In this document: positions 11,525 through 25,500 of the stretch, one piece after another
Layout of the letters: each line of letters starts with the position of its first letter
How positions within the stretch are numbered: the stretch's first letter is position 1
NCBI RefSeq assembly: GCF_019399895.1
Contig: NC_091864.1
Coordinates: 12,316,001 to 12,380,000, forward strand
DNA from: Cardiocondyla obscurior
Taxonomy: Eukaryota > Arthropoda > Insecta > Hymenoptera > Formicidae
Reading direction: 5' to 3'
Length of the DNA: 64,000 nucleotides
Position numbers and translations under genes: made by a program
The notes under the pieces: generated by a model
The model's input: only the letters and a program-made list of their open reading frames with translations
Told to the model about the DNA's origin: nothing
Database searches by the model: none

Positions 11525-11818
11525 TTACTACGGCGCCAAGCATGGCGAGGAGCAATGACAATGGATGTGGTTCCAAGCACACTGTCCGTGATGCCGCCGT
11601 TGTGTCACGTGGTAAGGCAATGTCCCAGCAGCGAGAATCGATTGGCGTCATTAACGGAGGCAGTGTTCAGCAACATAGCGACGAAAGCATCGGTAACAGC
11701 AACGGCACCGCCACCGGCATCTCCGCCACCAGCAACGCCAGCAATCACAGTCAAATAGAGGGTATAGCAGATTAGAATTATTCTCTTGGACGTAGATTCG
11801 GTGCAGTTCAGGACTAAC
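11525..11818 (+). other. Putative 5' leader exon with a 77-aa upstream ORF
   Basis: An acceptor (CTTGGCAG, ending 11524) and a donor (GACTAAC then GTGAGT, at 11819) frame 294 GC-rich bases. Inside is an ATG-started frame, 11542-11775, of 77 codons and a TAG. It starts MARSNDNGCGSK and becomes rich in Ser, Asn, Thr and Gly (for example SNGTATGISATSNASNHSQ). It has no family I recognise. Because it ends inside the exon it cannot be an N-terminal extension of the transporter and would be an upstream ORF. It could instead be a small independent protein. Confidence 0.4.
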
Positions 11819-13566
11819 GTGAGTATTTGAGCATTTGTTTCAATTTTTATTTATTTTATATTTATAATTAAAAAATTTGCCTGCGATTGATTTGCACGGT
11901 TTATCCTAATTTTTTAATTAATCTATGATTTGTACGAGAACAAATTTTTTTTTTTTAATGCAAAAATAGTCATATAAAGTGAAATGACAAGATAAATGTA
12001 AGTTATGTGTGTAGAAAAATTTTAGAAGTGCCGGTTTGTTATGTTATGTATGTCATGTATTATCGACAAGGATAAATAAAATGGTCCGAGGTAGGCGAGC
12101 GTAGGAACAAGAAGTCCAGAGTTTTGAGCGATCCGACGAGACGAACATCGTGACGAAAAATATAAAGAGTCTCATATTAAACGACTTGTGATTTTTTCGC
12201 TTGAGAAGAATTTCCTGAACTCACATTCTCACATGTATGAAGCCAAAAAATAGTCAGTTTTTTTAGAAACTTTTTTTTTATATTGAATCGCGGGAATGTT
12301 ACAGTTATCGAAGAATTCGTTTTTCGTTTCTTTCTTTCTTTACATACTTAAATATCACAATCTTCTGATTGTTTAATGCTATTAATTGCTATTTGTTTTA
12401 CATTAAGTAACTCTTCAAATTATTCTATTGAAATTATAAAAGAGAGAAGGGAATTTAAAAGTTATAATCATTATCGTTGGCAATTCTAATATGTATAATC
12501 AATTCTTAATCAGATATAATTCGATCGGCGAAAGACGCTCGAGAGTAAACTCCACGAAGAATTATTTTGCACACAATCAGATTGATCCTTCAAATGCGGC
12601 TAGCAGTCCTAAACGATTAATTAACGTAAACGTCAAATACTTGGCGTAACTATATTGTTACCGCGCGAATTTACTGTAGACTTGTAGAGCAAACGAACGA
12701 CGAGAGGCGAATGAAGATGATGCGACGAGAGAGGAGGGATACGTGTCGCGTAGTTGTGCAAACAAATTCAACTAATTAATCGGGAAGAGCGTGACTGTTC
12801 TGCAATTCGACGCCTACATCCCGAGTTTAGTCTCTCCTCTTCTTCGTTTTCTGTGTTATTCGTTGGAGTGAGAAAGAACGGGGTGCTCTGCTCCTCTGTG
12901 AAAACGTTAATTAAGTAGCAAGTTACGTTCTGTCATAGAAGACAAATTATAGATATATATAATTATTGTTTTTCATTTATAATTGTCATAATTTAGTTAC
13001 ATATAGGGAAAAAAATGGAATAAAAATAAACGCGTTTTAATTTACTTATGATAAATGTATTAATTTTTTTTTTACGAGCTTTTAAATGCAAATTAACTGA
13101 ATTAATGGAAATTTACAAGGAACACCTGGGAAACGAAATTATTACTGTTATCTCACACTTGTATCTCTATTAAGAATTGCATGCGAGCTCAATATTTTGT
13201 TGCATAATAATAACAATAGAAAACTACACGATTGTAATATTTACGTAAATAAAAGATGTAGAAAATGTCATACAATATAATGCACCGTCAAAATTATTAT
13301 ATTTAATTAAGTTTAAAATTAAATTGTAAAAAATGTATGAATCAAAATTATGTAACCTATTCATATTTATTAATTTCTATCCATTTAGCCTTAGTGCATA
13401 TAACGCACTTTTTTTTTAAATATTTCACGGGTAAAAGTCAAATTAAAATGTATAAATTTCTCAATTAATGCAACAAAATTTGAGCTTTTACCACCGTCAC
13501 TTGTTCGGCATTAAAATTTCGTTGCCGTTTAGTTTGTCGATGTTTTTGTTACAGAAAATAGGGTGA

Positions 13567-13584
13567 ATGCATCACACAGGATGA
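13567..13584 (+). promoter_or_regulatory. Five-codon upstream ORF overlapping the ABCA start codon
   Basis: In the start exon (acceptor GTTTTTGTTACAG ending 13554), an ATG at 13567 encodes MHHTG and stops with TGA at 13582-13584. The stop overlaps the ABCA start codon as ATGA. Such an arrangement can couple translation of the main ORF to termination and reinitiation, or to leaky scanning. Confidence 0.5.
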
Positions 13585-16500
13585 ATTCATGCGGGCTCTA
13601 CTTCTCCCAACTGCGGGCGATGCTCGTGAGGAATCTTCTACTGAAGAAACGAGACACGCGGAAGACGTTTATGGTACGTTCGATCCAATTTTCACGTAAT
13701 TAAAAGTTTTCGTTTCAGTAACAATTTTTGCTTGACGTTCTTTGGGCCATAATCAATTATTTTCAGAGTTTAGTTAAAAAAAAAAAAAGAAAGAAAAAAC
13801 ATCTGAACACTCTTAGTTACTCGATATAATTTTCATTTATTGGATAATCCTCTCTCGGGAAAAGGTAATCAAGTAAAAATCACCTGTCTCGAACGTCACA
13901 CGAGCCCGTCGTAGGCATGTGCCAATATTGGATATTCGCCATACAGCCATCATCAGCAGAAATGTGTTGCCAAAATAATTTTGGAAGGTTTTCTTTCCTC
14001 GAAGGTAATAACTGTTTATTGAAATTAATTGGGCTGAAGTAACGAACTTAAAAACCCGATAAAGAAACCCATTAATATTGATTCAGCTTAATTATTTTTT
14101 ACTTAGACGTAGACATGTGAAAGTCAAATTGTTTGCTACAAAAATTATAGAACGGAAAGCTTTCTAGTTTAGATCGACTAAACGCATCTGTAACAGAATT
14201 TGTATAAAAATAGCTGAGATATATAAAGATTTCTATGATATATGAAATTTGTACTTCATCTTTCAAACGCAATTTACGCGTATGGTTATTTTTTATGTTT
14301 GCAAACTGTAGGGTGAAAAAGTAATTCTGCTTTAATTTTTTTTTTTTTTTTTTTTTTTTTTATTAAAGGCCGTTTGTTTCAATTTCCTGGCAAATTTACT
14401 TGTCAGATAAATATTACTTAAAAAGAAAGATGAAAATAGATATATGACTGCCTGACAAGCAAATTTATCAAAAAATTGAAACACTTAAGCCTAAGTTTGA
14501 TCGACGACTTGACAAATATAAAACTATTTTAATAATCTAGTGTATAAGTTACAACTTTGATTTAGATTTAAAGCTTCCGTTTTTCGCCAAGAATAGATAG
14601 CTCTACATTTATTAGGTGGAACGGTATAATAATTTGATGTAAAAGAAAAGATCAGCGCAGATATTTAAGAGAATGGCGACGATGCGACTGCGTCTTGTCG
14701 CAGACTGCGTTCGCCAACTACACCTTGCCAATCGAGCGTTTTTGCTTAATCTCAGTGCCAACTGGGCCAAGGGTTAGCAATAAAGAAGGGAAAACGCTTT
14801 TCTGTCTTATTAAATTCTTCGCACTTTCTTATGTTATAATAACTTTATTACATATTACATTTATCGAGTTTTTATATATTTTTTAAATTTTATTTATTTA
14901 TTTTTTTTTTATTTTTTTGTAGAAAATTTTAAATTGTCTGAAATTAATTTAATTTATAAAGATGTATTAATTGATTAATTTTTAATCTATTTTACATATA
15001 ATCGGATGGTAATTTTTTTATATAATTATTTTTTGTTATCCACATTTTTTAATAACGTTTTCGACTAGTATATAATCTAGGAAAAACAAGATTACTTTTT
15101 GCGAGCGTTCCTTTGCTTATTGTCCTTCGCCTTAAAAATAGCGGGATCAAGAATATTGATAGGCCCATTGTTCCATAACGAAGTAGACATTGATTCAGTG
15201 GGCTCAATAGTAGACGGCAGTAAATGGGGCCCGACCAAAAAGTATGCTTGCTCGACCCAAGTGGGCAGAGGTAATCCGACGACGCAACACTGCCACAGTG
15301 GTAGACCCAGATGGACCAGCATCATGCGGAAGTACATTGTGAAATGATCAGCCAGATGATACCAGCCGTTACCTCGATGGAGCCAGATACTCGGAGTGTC
15401 CTGTTCCTGTTTAGAACGATATGCTAAATATACCCTACCGTTATCAGGCCCCGGAAAGCATTGACCAATTTCGAAGAGTTTACAGTCGCGCGAGTCCCCG
15501 GAAAACATGGCATCTTGGGATTCTGCGGCATTCCCCGACGAGTCCTGGGCCGATGGACCCGCCTGGCGGTCCTTGCCAACGTACCTCTTTAGCGACGAAA
15601 GACTACCGATCTCCATACGACCTACTGAGAATTCTTCACCTGTATCGACATGAAATATTTAAATTAAAATCAACAAACTAAAGCCGTTAAGTGACGGCGC
15701 AGAATTTTCTTTACTGCTACAGAGATAGAGGAAAAGGTCTGCAGGATTTATCTTTACAAGATTATGTAGAATCGTGTGAATATAGGATACTAGTTGATAC
15801 ACTTGGTCAACGTTTTTTATTTTACGGAAAGATTCGTTGGAATATAAGACACAGGATTCAAGTTCATCGAAATCACCTGCTATATCAAGATTCCATTGCA
15901 ACAGAAAGCCATCGATAGAAGCGTAAAAATTCCGGATGTCTTCTGGAAGTGCGCAGCAATGACGCTGTTCCCAGGTGGTGATAGCACCAGACTCGCACCC
16001 GTTTCGTCTCTCAACTCGCACGTTTCTCACGCATGGCGAGTTTTCGAGAATTTTCACCACGCCTAGAGTCAGATTCTCGTAGAAGGAGTCCTCAGTGACG
16101 ATGTCCACGCAGAACGACATCGTCTCGGAATTTTTACTTTCGGTCTGAAGAAATAATTTAATATTTTAATAATACGTTTTGTTACAATTTGAATTTATTC
16201 TTCCTTTTTTTATTTTGTCACTTTTTTTTTTATTCCTTTCTCTACAATATTTCTCTTATGCAATGTCCACTCGTTGTAGATAAAAGATAGGAAATAAGAT
16301 AATGTAATGACTAAATGAATGATGTATTAAGACACAGATGGAAGCAATTACCATTTGTACGTTCATATCATTTCGCTCGTTTCTGCTCATTTCGTATAAA
16401 TAAAGAACTAAAAGAATATCATTCACACACGTCCGAATATTACGATGCCCTGTATTCGATCAGCGTTATGTAATCGTTATAACTGGGTTGCGTATTGATT

Positions 16501-19500
16501 TCTACATTGAAATCGTATAAATTTGTGCACTACGATTGCATTACAATTCGCTCGCAGCAAAATTAAAAAGATTTCTATGAACTTCAGCCGCTCCCGACGT
16601 TTTAGCTGACAATTATTGCAAAGAGTATGTGTCAGATCCTTGTTGATTGCCATGACGACAGAGTTTTTAAAGCCGTCAATATCCCCGAACACTGTCCAGA
16701 CTTACAGTGTTTTGCACTCTGTTTCTTAGGATCTTTATATTGAAAGAGTAAAAAAGAGAGAGAGATGTATATATAGGTACTAATAAATTAGTAATAAAAT
16801 AATAAGAATAGTATTTATTAATAATAATAATTATTGTCTGTCTTTTTAGAAAGAAAACTGTTTTTCAATGTGCTTAATTTTTCTTGCAAGAATAATATTC
16901 AATTATTATTATAGAGATAATATATACGCAATAATTCTGTGCTTATCTGTCTGAAACCAGAACCATTTGATTGCCCACAGGAGGTCGTTCTACCCCTGTA
17001 CATCCTTGGTGCTCTGATCGTGGTGAAAGTCATGATACCCAACCCAAACTTTCCCGCAATATCAACGCAGAGGCACGAAGGAGATATATTCAAATTGTTC
17101 AATGGCTACAAAAACAATACAATCGCCGTGGTACCCAATTCTACGGAAACCCTCGTGAGTATTTCTTTCTGAAAATCGCTTGTTTAACGCGCCAAATTAA
17201 TAAACGGATCGCAAATATTTTCAATTGCTTTTATTAATTTATTTTGAAATATTTTATCTCGAAATAATTTTAAAATAATTAAAAGTCATATTTCTTTTCA
17301 CGCCATACTTCTTTTACTTGTCGTATATTATTTCATTTTGATGTAATTATTTTAAGAGATAGTTTCTTCGGCGGATATTACGAGCTTTTGCAGAATATAA
17401 AATTAATGATGTATTTTCTAGAGCTTCTTAAACTCCATGAATAGCCTCTGGCGTTCTATGTGGGATTATCCCGATAAGCTTCCCTTAAACTTCATGGTGT
17501 TCGACACGAAGGATGATCTGCAGGCTGCGTACTGGAGAGATCCTTATAGCGTACCCCTAGCAGTTATCTTCGAAGACCCTCAGCCGATATCACAACGTCT
17601 TATGTAAGATAATTTTTATATTGTCTTAACCCTTCATAAAATTAATTAAATTTAATATAAGAAAGCATGCAATTTTACTCAAAGGAAAAAATGCATAAAG
17701 AAATTTATTCTAAGAAATATTTTCATTTGTTACATAATAATATTTAATAAAATTTATTTTTTATTATTTATAATTCATTACTGTTAATATATTTTTTTAA
17801 TCCAAGAAAAGCTTAGCTTAGTTACTATTTATCTTATTACATACATATATATGTGCCTTTTCTTTTATCTAGATATGAAATTCGAACGAATCCTTCGTAT
17901 TCCTTGCCACCATCACCAACTGAATTATATTCTGCCCCGATTTGCTGTCGAAAAAATAAAACTGGTCACTGGATGGGTGATCTTTTATCGATAAAAACCG
18001 GGGAATCTTGCCCCGTCAACAATTACTTGCATTCCGGCTTCTTGGCCCTACAAATGATAATGGACATTACAAAGATAAGAGTAAGTCCTTTCTTTCAGAA
18101 CTCGGTAACTGCTTATCGATCTTTTTTTTGGGGGAGGGAGGGGGCAGCGCGTCTTTTATTTAATAAGAACATAAGTCTAATTGGACAACTAAATACAGGG
18201 ATTGAACCTGATGTTACTTTTTACAGTTGGATGTGGGAAATTCCGACGTGACAGTACCGGATATTAAACTCATAATGTTTCCTAAGGATCCTTATACCGC
18301 TGGTAAGCAGTCGTAAAAAAAATTTTTAATCTTATTTCTGCGATATATTTTGCGTAAAATGTGCTAAAGATTATGCTATTTTTTTCTTTAGACTGGATGT
18401 TAGCCTTCAGAGTTGTTATTCCGCTTTACATGGTCTTGGCGCTCTCGCAATTCGTCACGTATCTTCTGATCTTAATAGTCGGCGAGAAGGAAAATAAGAT
18501 TAAAGAGGGAATGAAGATGATGGGCTTGAACGATTCTGTATTTTGGTAAAATTGCGATAAAAATTTTATAAAAAAGAAGCATATAAGTAAACTGTTTTTT
18601 TTTTTTTAATATAAAACTCAAAAAGAGCAAATTTGTATAAAATAATATTTAAAAATACTTTTTTTCTATGTGCAGTGGTTACATATTTTTTTCTTACTTC
18701 CGTAGGTTGTCTTGGTTCATCATCTACAGCATCTTTGTCTTTCTACTCTCCGCCGTTGGAGTGGTGTTGCTCTTTACGCTGCAAATGTTTCAACATACGC
18801 ATTTCTTACCGATATTTCTTTTAGTTGTTTTATACAGTTTCTCCGTAATTATGTTTGCCTTCATGATCACGCCATTTTTCGACAAATCGCGCGTAAGTAA
18901 TTTTTTATAGACATCTCTTTCGTTTATTTTATTTAAAATTTTTTCCATCTAAAAGATTTAATTTTTTTATTTTGTAAATTATATTGTAAATTATTTTTCT
19001 ATTATTTCTTTTGCTAAGAAAGTTATTTAATGTGAGATATAAAAATATTTTATTTGTTTCAGACGGCTGGTGTCTTGGGAAACTTTGCTATCACGATATT
19101 AAGCTTGATGTACTTTATTCAAGTATTTGTAAGCGATTCCAGTTCAATAACATATTGGTTTGTTTCGTTGATTAGCCCAACCGCTGTCGCCTTAGCAATG
19201 GACAAAGTAAGTTTTAAAGTACTTTGTGACATGTTTAATTTTTAAGTGGGAAACTATATATGTTTTTAAAATAAATTTAACAAGTAGAGAAATGTACAAG
19301 TGTTTTTATAAATAACAATGTGGATTTCTGATATAAATTGTGTATTTTAAAAAGCTTGGCGATGTGTTGTTTAGGCTTTAGTATTGGATCTGCAAGGTGA
19401 AGGAGTGAACTTTGATAATCTCTGGTCTGGACCAGGAATACCTTTCGGAGGCAGTCTTATTATGATGACTCTAGACATCTTTCTGTATGGCTATCTGGCT

Positions 19501-22500
19501 TATTATCTCGATTCTGTAATACCAAGTAAGTTTTTTTTTATGCTTCAGCATGTTTTATTCGAAAATAAATGTGCTAAGTACAAGAGTACATTCAAATAAC
19601 TCTTGCAACAATTATTTGCGCGTTTCTGGAACTTGTAAAGAATAATTCTCTAGGTGAACATGGAGTCAAAAGACCACCTTGGTTTTGCTTTCTACCCGGA
19701 TTTTGGTGTAAAAAGAAGGTACAAAGGGTAAGTTTTTAAAATTAATAAAGTGTAACAAAAAATTAAATTAATCTTTTTTTTCTTAAATTATTACATACAT
19801 ATGCATATAAAAACTTTTATTAAGAATTATTTTTTATTATTTTATTAACACGTAAACTGTGTAAAATATTAAAATGATAGAAAAGGCAAGATTTTTTAAA
19901 ATATCTGAAAGGTTTTATTGTTAATCAAGTTACTCCTTTCGTCTTTTAAAGTCACATTAGTTGTTAAGGAATTGTGAGAATATCATAAATTGTTGTTTTT
20001 ATAAAATTATTTACAGGTACCGTCATCGAACGGCGAGTCAAACTCTTTCATTCCTGGCGAAGAGGCGAATCGCGATGTGGAGCCGGTAGTGCGTGAAATG
20101 AAGGGCCGCGAAGCGATCAGGATAGCCGATCTCTACAAATCGTTCCACAAGTGCAGACATCCCGAGATCAAGGCGGTGAATGGTATTAATTTAACAATCT
20201 ATGAGGGTCAAATCACCGCCATTTTGGGTCACAACGGTGCCGGTAAAACAACCCTCTTCAACATCCTCACCGGCCTGACCGCGCCCACTTCCGGCACCGC
20301 CCTTATCTTTGGCTATGACGTGCGAGATTCCAATGACATGCGGGCGATACGTAGCATGACCGGAGTTTGTCCGCAACACGATATTCTCTTTGATCTGCTG
20401 ACACCGCGCGAGCATCTCGAGTTCTTTGCCGCGGTGCGTGGCATACCACGCTCAATGATACGAAATGAGGTGTGTAGATGATAAAAGCATTTACATTATT
20501 TTATATTCTATTACGTATTGTTTTATGTAATTGTGTGTTAAATTAATGAAAATCAACGTTTTTAGAGAGAATAAAGATTACATGTTTGATTCTTAGGTAA
20601 AGAAAACCCTGAAAGACATCGATCTAGTTGAAAAGGCGGATACCTTCGCGCGATATTTAAGTGGTGGGCAAAAGAGGAAACTATCTGTGGGAATTGCTAT
20701 TATTGGCGATCCTAAAATCATTATTCTTGACGAACCCACCGCTGGAGTAGACCCTTACTCAAGAAGACAATTGTGGTCTCTTCTGCAATCAAGGAGACAT
20801 GGAAAAGTCATTTTATTGACTACTCACTTCATGGACGAGGCAGACATACTCGCTGACAGGAAAGCAGTGATCAGCAAGGGAAAGCTTAGGTGTTGCGGCA
20901 GCTCTTTATTTTTAAAGAACAAGTTCGGCATTGGATACCATTTAACGTAAGACTGTTACTAGTATTTATTTTTATATTACATTAAAAATTCAAGTTGTAA
21001 AATTAAAATTTTATTCTTAATTAAAAAAAATTTTACACAGAACTATGTTCTTATTTTTTATATTAAACAATTTAATGTTATAAAGTATATATTGAGATTC
21101 GATAATCAACGAATTTTTTTTTACGTAAGAGAGTTTCATTGTCAGTAGTACGCTACGCCCATACTTAGCGCAAAGGATTATCTCGCGATATAATTTTAAG
21201 AATACAATAATCTTAAACACTTAATAAAGAATTTATTTTGCAATTATAGATTAGTTCTGGAAGGCAATGCCAGAGAACACGCTATCAGCCGATTAGTAAT
21301 GTCACACGTAAGCAAAGCCGAAAAGGCGAGACGCCATGGTCGGGAATTAAGCTTTATTCTACCTCACAACTCTGTGGAGAATTTCGCGCCTCTTTTCTCG
21401 GCCATCGAGCACGAGATCAAGACTCGCTCGAGCAGACTTGGCATTAGCAGCTATGGTGTATCAATGACCACCTTGGAAGAAGTATTTTTACATCTCGAAA
21501 AAGACGAGGAAACTGAGTGCACAATGGATAATCTGTCGAAGAAGATGGTGCGCAATCGTGCACTCAGTCGATCGCTTTCGTTGCAATCCAAGAGCACATC
21601 GTACCAAAGCTTGCAGAATGAGGGCATAACCGTACAAAATGATGGCCAGGGGAAAGGTGAGTGAATTATTTTCTCTTATGTTTTATTGCTAAAACTTTTA
21701 CAAAAAAAAAAATAAAAAAAATACAATTTACTTTTTGCTAAAATAATAAACGCATATTTTTAATAATATTATGAAATCATTATTTAGCAAACGATTTACC
21801 AGACGGCGTCCATAATGACCGAAACCCACCTGTGCTTGGTCTTGGCCTAGATCCCATCAAGATTCGGCCTAACTTCCTTCAAACTCTTTATGCTATGCTA
21901 CGCATAAGAGTACTCAGACTTTTTAGGAACATCCAACTGTTGTATTTCACGATTATTATGCCGCTTGCTTTGATAGCGCTTGGTCTCTACGTAAACAGCA
22001 TCCGGACGGTTGATGTCAAGATGGAGTCGCTAAAGCTTAATAGTCGTAAGTAATTGCAACTGTACTCATATATTCTGAGAATTTATATTTTCAGAACTAA
22101 AAAAACTTGTTACTGTTTTTTTTTTTTACTTAATTATTATTTTTTAAGAGAATTAAATCAACTATAAAATGAGTTTTTTTTAGATACATACAACGAAACC
22201 GACATTCTCTATGTGAATAATACCGACCATGACATTACCAAATTGATAGACAACATAGCTCAAGATGTGAAGAACGTCGAAGAATACGATGGCAATTTTG
22301 CGAACTTAATGAGTTTAGCACCGCATATAGCCGCGTTCAACATTAATGATTATAATTATGATGTGCCACGACTCAGTCTAACCGTCACATACAACGATAC
22401 GATGCAACATTCCCTTCCGATATTGCTAAATATTCTTTCAAACGCTTATTATAGGTGAGTTTGTCGTAAAAAAAATGAATAAGAAATGTTTAACGATTTT

Positions 22501-25500
22501 AAAGTATAATACTTAAAATACAATATTTTAAATACAATGTTTTTTAATTAAAAATAAAAAAAATGTTTATCTATTTTAGAATGTTTTAAAAAATATATAA
22601 TTGCTACAGTTTAAAAAATAAAAAAATTTTATTTAGATTAATTTCGGGAAAGGACGAAGCCACACTGATCGAAGTACACACGCACCCTTTTCAACAAACG
22701 TCGCAACCCCAACAATTTAATGTTGGCGCGGCCAGCTGCGCTATACTTCTCGGCATGGTTTTCATACTATTGCCAATCACTTTAGCAGTGGACATGGTTT
22801 ACGATCGCGAAGTAAGTTCTGTTTTTAAATGTTAGTTATGGAATTCTGTATACAATATGAATATTTTTCAGATCAAAGCGAAGAATCAGCTTCGCGTGAA
22901 TGGCCTGTCGTTCTCCATGTACTTTCTTAGCTACTTCATTGTACTACTCGGCCTGATGAGTTTTATTTGCCTGGGCATACTCGGCATTATATTCCTCTTC
23001 GATGTGCCTTCGCTACGAGGAATACCGGCCATCGTTACTCTTGGCATTCTCATCATGCTTTACTGCCCATCATCTATCCTTTTCTCCACTTGTCTCAGTT
23101 ACATCTTTGACAAATTGGACTCCGCGCAAAGCATGTTGCCAAACATCGCGACCTTCTTTGGGTTACTACCGTTCATATTGGTCATGATCCTCGATATGAA
23201 AGGACTCGGTAAATGCTAATCGATATATTAAGATCATCTTTCTTATTATTTTCTTTTGATAGAACTGCGAAACGTGCCTTTTTCGCAAACTTTTGATTGT
23301 GAAATTTAATTTATAATATCACGGAATAAAATTATGTTTTAAAAATATTATTTCTTATTCGGAGATAATTAGATTAATTAAATTTTGTCAATAAATATCA
23401 ATACGTTTTTTTTATGTATTAAAAATTTTAATATTACAAGCTTTATATTTGTTTATCTTCAAACAAATCTATCAAGATTGATAACACGAAAATTGCAAAA
23501 TTATGTGATTTGTTGCTCAAGGTGGAACAGCTTCGTTCGCGTTGCACGTGGCCTTTTCTCTACTGAACAGCATGTACGTGCCGTATGCAGCAGTGTACTA
23601 CGTGGACCGCGTTCATTTGATGTGCTCTATCAACGCCGCTTGTCACTATCTCGCTATGTCTGATTATCTCACCATGGAGATCATAATATTGGCTTTTGGT
23701 GCGTTGCTGCAATGCCCAGTTTGGTTCTTCATTTTACTCCTGCTGGACATCAACAAGAGCGGCGGCAATGTCAGCGATATTTTTAAACGTTCCTTCCTGG
23801 TTAGCGTAAATTTAATATTATTTTATTTACATAATTATTTATTTTTTTATAAATGTAAATTTTTTTGTATAATTTAAGATATATTTTATGTTGTTCGTAA
23901 TCAATCTCAAAGCTATACAAAACTAAAAAAATATCTATAAAATATATTTTTCTATTTGTGTAGCGTGATGGCGACTCCAATCGCGAAGAAATTATGGAAA
24001 ACTCCGATATCGGTGAACACGAAGATGTGGACGTAAAAAATGAGCGACAAAAGGTTTTCAATTTTGTCGTTTCGTCAGGTCTCAATCAAGAGCCACCGCT
24101 AGTATTGCTTCAAGTAAGCTACCCCAAATTAAACCATTTATTATAATATAAATAAATAATAGAAAATTGTCAAGTGTGCCGTTACATTTTTAATTATTTT
24201 ATAAATTTAATAATTATATTAAAATAATAATTTTAATATGAGATTTTATCAGATTAGAATTATATTAATTTATCATGTTTAATTATAGAATCTGAGAAAG
24301 GAGTATCAACAAAAGGAATCTGGATCATCCTGCTGCCCGAAACGCGAAGACGAACGGAATATTGCTGTGCGAAATCTCTCATTGGCGGTGGAACCCGGTG
24401 AGGTGTTAGGCCTACTCGGCCACAACGGTGCCGGCAAAACTACAACGATGAAAATTATCATCGCGGAGGAGGCACCGACGAAAGGCAAGGTGCAGATCAA
24501 CGGTCTCAACATTAATACCCACATGACTGAGGCTTTTCGACAAATGGGCTATTGTCCCCAACACGACGCTCAATGGAAAAATATCACTGTAAGAGAGCAT
24601 TTGGAATGCTATGCTGCGATTCGTGGGGTTCCATGGAGTGAAGTCGATAGGTGCGATTTTTCAACATATATATTTAATCTGTCTAATAAAATATATAATT
24701 AATTTTGTAGAAATTTAATAAAAAATTAATTATAAATTATATTTGATAATTATAAACTATACTTATCTATTATTAATAAACAGTTAAATTCTTACAAATA
24801 TGAAAAAAAACTACTGTTTGGTTTTAAAACTATGATGAAAATTATTAATTAGTTTTAAAATATTTAAATTGTCTATTATTTGTTGTAGAATCGTGGACCT
24901 GTATTTGGCCGGTCTGCAGATTCACGAGCACGCTGATAAGCAAAGTCAAGAATGTTCTGGCGGAACTAAAAGAAAACTTAGCTTCGCAATGGCAATGGTC
25001 GGTGGACCTAAAGTCATTCTTATGGACGAACCGAGCACGGGCATGGATCCTAGGTCGAAGAGATTCTTATGGGATACAATTCTCGCTAGTTTTCAGGTGA
25101 GAATAGAATATGCGCAAAATATAATAATAAAATAACGTGTTAATTATCAAATTGTAATATACATTTTAAGATTAAATATTTTTAAATTAATATTATAATA
25201 TATATTATAAGATTATAACTTTTTTCTTCGACTATAAATTAAAGAGTTTTTCTAAAATCTTTTTAATTAATAGGGCGGCAGGGGAGTTATATTGACTACC
25301 CACTCAATGGAAGAAGCTGATGCATTGTGCTCAAGAGTCGGCATAATGGTAAAAGGCGAACTGAGATGTATCGGTTCGACTCAGCATTTAAAAAACCTCT
25401 ACGGTGCTGGATACACCTTGGAGATGAAACTGTTGGGTGGCGATTGCACACCGACAACACCTTCCGGCGACAGAATCGCCGGCTTGAAAGAATTCGTCGC

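Noticed and set aside
24889..25096. ABCA second signature motif CSGGT as a defective site
   Set aside because: ABCA transporters normally have a degenerate second signature (for example YSGGN in human ABCA3), and Walker A and B are intact, so this is ordinary.
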